From positions 1 to 7,412 of the forward strand of contig CAMLHR010000057.1 in assembly GCA_946479915.1 (NCBI GenBank): a DNA stretch of 7,412 nt, given 5' to 3'. The notes below the pieces were generated by a model. The model had not been told where the DNA came from, did no database searches, and saw nothing but the letters and a program-made list of their open reading frames with translations. Shown piece by piece: positions 6,959-7,412 of the stretch. How positions within the stretch are numbered: the first letter of the stretch is position 1; each line of letters opens with the position of its first letter. The position numbers and the translations under genes were made by a program. Origin of the DNA: an uncultured Lysobacter sp. Its GTDB lineage: Bacteria > Pseudomonadota > Gammaproteobacteria > Xanthomonadales > Xanthomonadaceae.

Positions 6959-7412
6959 ACCGGACCGCCTGGATCGTGGTTGCCGTGGCCGCGCTGTTCG
7001 TGCTGCTCGGCTCGACCTACGTCGTGCGCGAGGGCGAGACCGCGATGGTCCTCAAGTTCGGCCGCGTCGAGCGCACGGCCGGCCCCGGCCTGCACTTCAA
7101 GATCCCGCTCGTCGAGACGGCGCGGATCTTCGACCGCCGCCTGCAGGTCCTCGACGCCGAACCGGAGCGCTACCTGACGTCCGAACGCAAGGACGTGAGC
7201 GTGGACTTCTTCGCCATCGGCATGATCGCGGACGTCGGCCAGTTCTACCGCGCGACCGGTGGCGACGAATCCATCGCCGTCAGCCGCCTGGCGCCGATCA
7301 TCAAGGATTCGCTGCGCAACGAGATCAACTCGCGCACGCTCACCGAGATCGTGTCCGGCGACCGCAGCGACCTCATTACCGACCAGCTCGCGGCGATCAA
7401 CGTCGGCGCGCA
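6955..7412 (+). CDS. hflC: FtsH-modulating SPFH protein HflC, N-terminal part (3' end outside window)
   Basis: From the ATG at 6955 the frame stays open to the window end, giving the first 152 complete codons. HflC is the partner of HflK in the HflKC ring that surrounds and modulates FtsH in the inner membrane. The N-terminus has one hydrophobic helix (about 5-23), then the SPFH start VVREGETAMVLKFGRVERTAGPGLHFKIPLVE, very similar to E. coli HflC. RRLQVLDAEPERYLTSERKDVSVD and RATGGDES follow, then SLRNEINSRTLTEIVSGDRSDL, which matches the band-7 core. The stretch after VD reads FFAIGMIADV, where E. coli has a more basic sequence (as I recall YIKWRISDF); this looks like a lineage difference rather than damage. 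The start overlaps the hflK stop by 4 nt. E. coli HflC is 334 residues, so just under half is visible. Confidence 0.95.
   Translation, partial: MNRTAWIVVAVAALFVLLGSTYVVREGETAMVLKFGRVERTAGPGLHFKIPLVETARIFDRRLQVLDAEPERYLTSERKDVSVDFFAIGMIADVGQFYRATGGDESIAVSRLAPIIKDSLRNEINSRTLTEIVSGDRSDLITDQLAAINVGA

Overview
The window reads as an ordinary chromosomal housekeeping segment of a high-GC gammaproteobacterium (roughly 70% G+C by eye), most likely a member of the Xanthomonadaceae/Lysobacteraceae (Lysobacter- or Luteimonas-like). The pointers are an Hfq whose Sm core is nearly identical to the E. coli protein but carries a glycine-rich then acidic tail as I recall for xanthomonads, the gene order, and REP-type palindromes with a GTGG head that are common in xanthomonads and pseudomonads. 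The species assignment is an inference; no database was searched.

All eight genes lie on the + strand with short gaps. From left to right: the 3' end of ftsH (membrane AAA+ zinc protease, 1-573), folP (dihydropteroate synthase, 615-1514), putP (sodium/proline symporter, 1617-3110), miaA (tRNA dimethylallyltransferase, GTG start, 3119-4054), hfq (RNA chaperone, 4155-4436), hflX (ribosome-splitting GTPase, 4498-5802), hflK (5861-6958) and the 5' part of hflC (from 6955, cut by the window end). Gaps are 41, 102, 8, 100, 61 and 58 nt, and hflK/hflC overlap by 4 nt. No T-rich intrinsic terminator is visible in any gap, so long read-through transcripts are plausible.

Two clusters that are separate in E. 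coli, ftsH-folP and miaA-hfq-hflX-hflK-hflC, are joined here. This places FtsH about 5.4 kb upstream of HflK and HflC, the SPFH proteins that assemble around FtsH and modulate it. putP, a nutrient transporter, sits between the two clusters.

The non-coding content is small but structured. One REP-like palindrome lies directly in front of folP and runs into its Shine-Dalgarno sequence. Two more copies in inverted orientation lie between folP and putP and can form a 23-bp hairpin. Smaller potential stem-loops occur in the leaders of hfq, hflX and hflK. There is no gene-free stretch over 300 bases, and I see no RNA gene, insertion sequence, CRISPR array, phage gene or defence system. I found no credible undescribed multi-gene system; the points most worth a second look are the REP elements around folP and the merged gene order.
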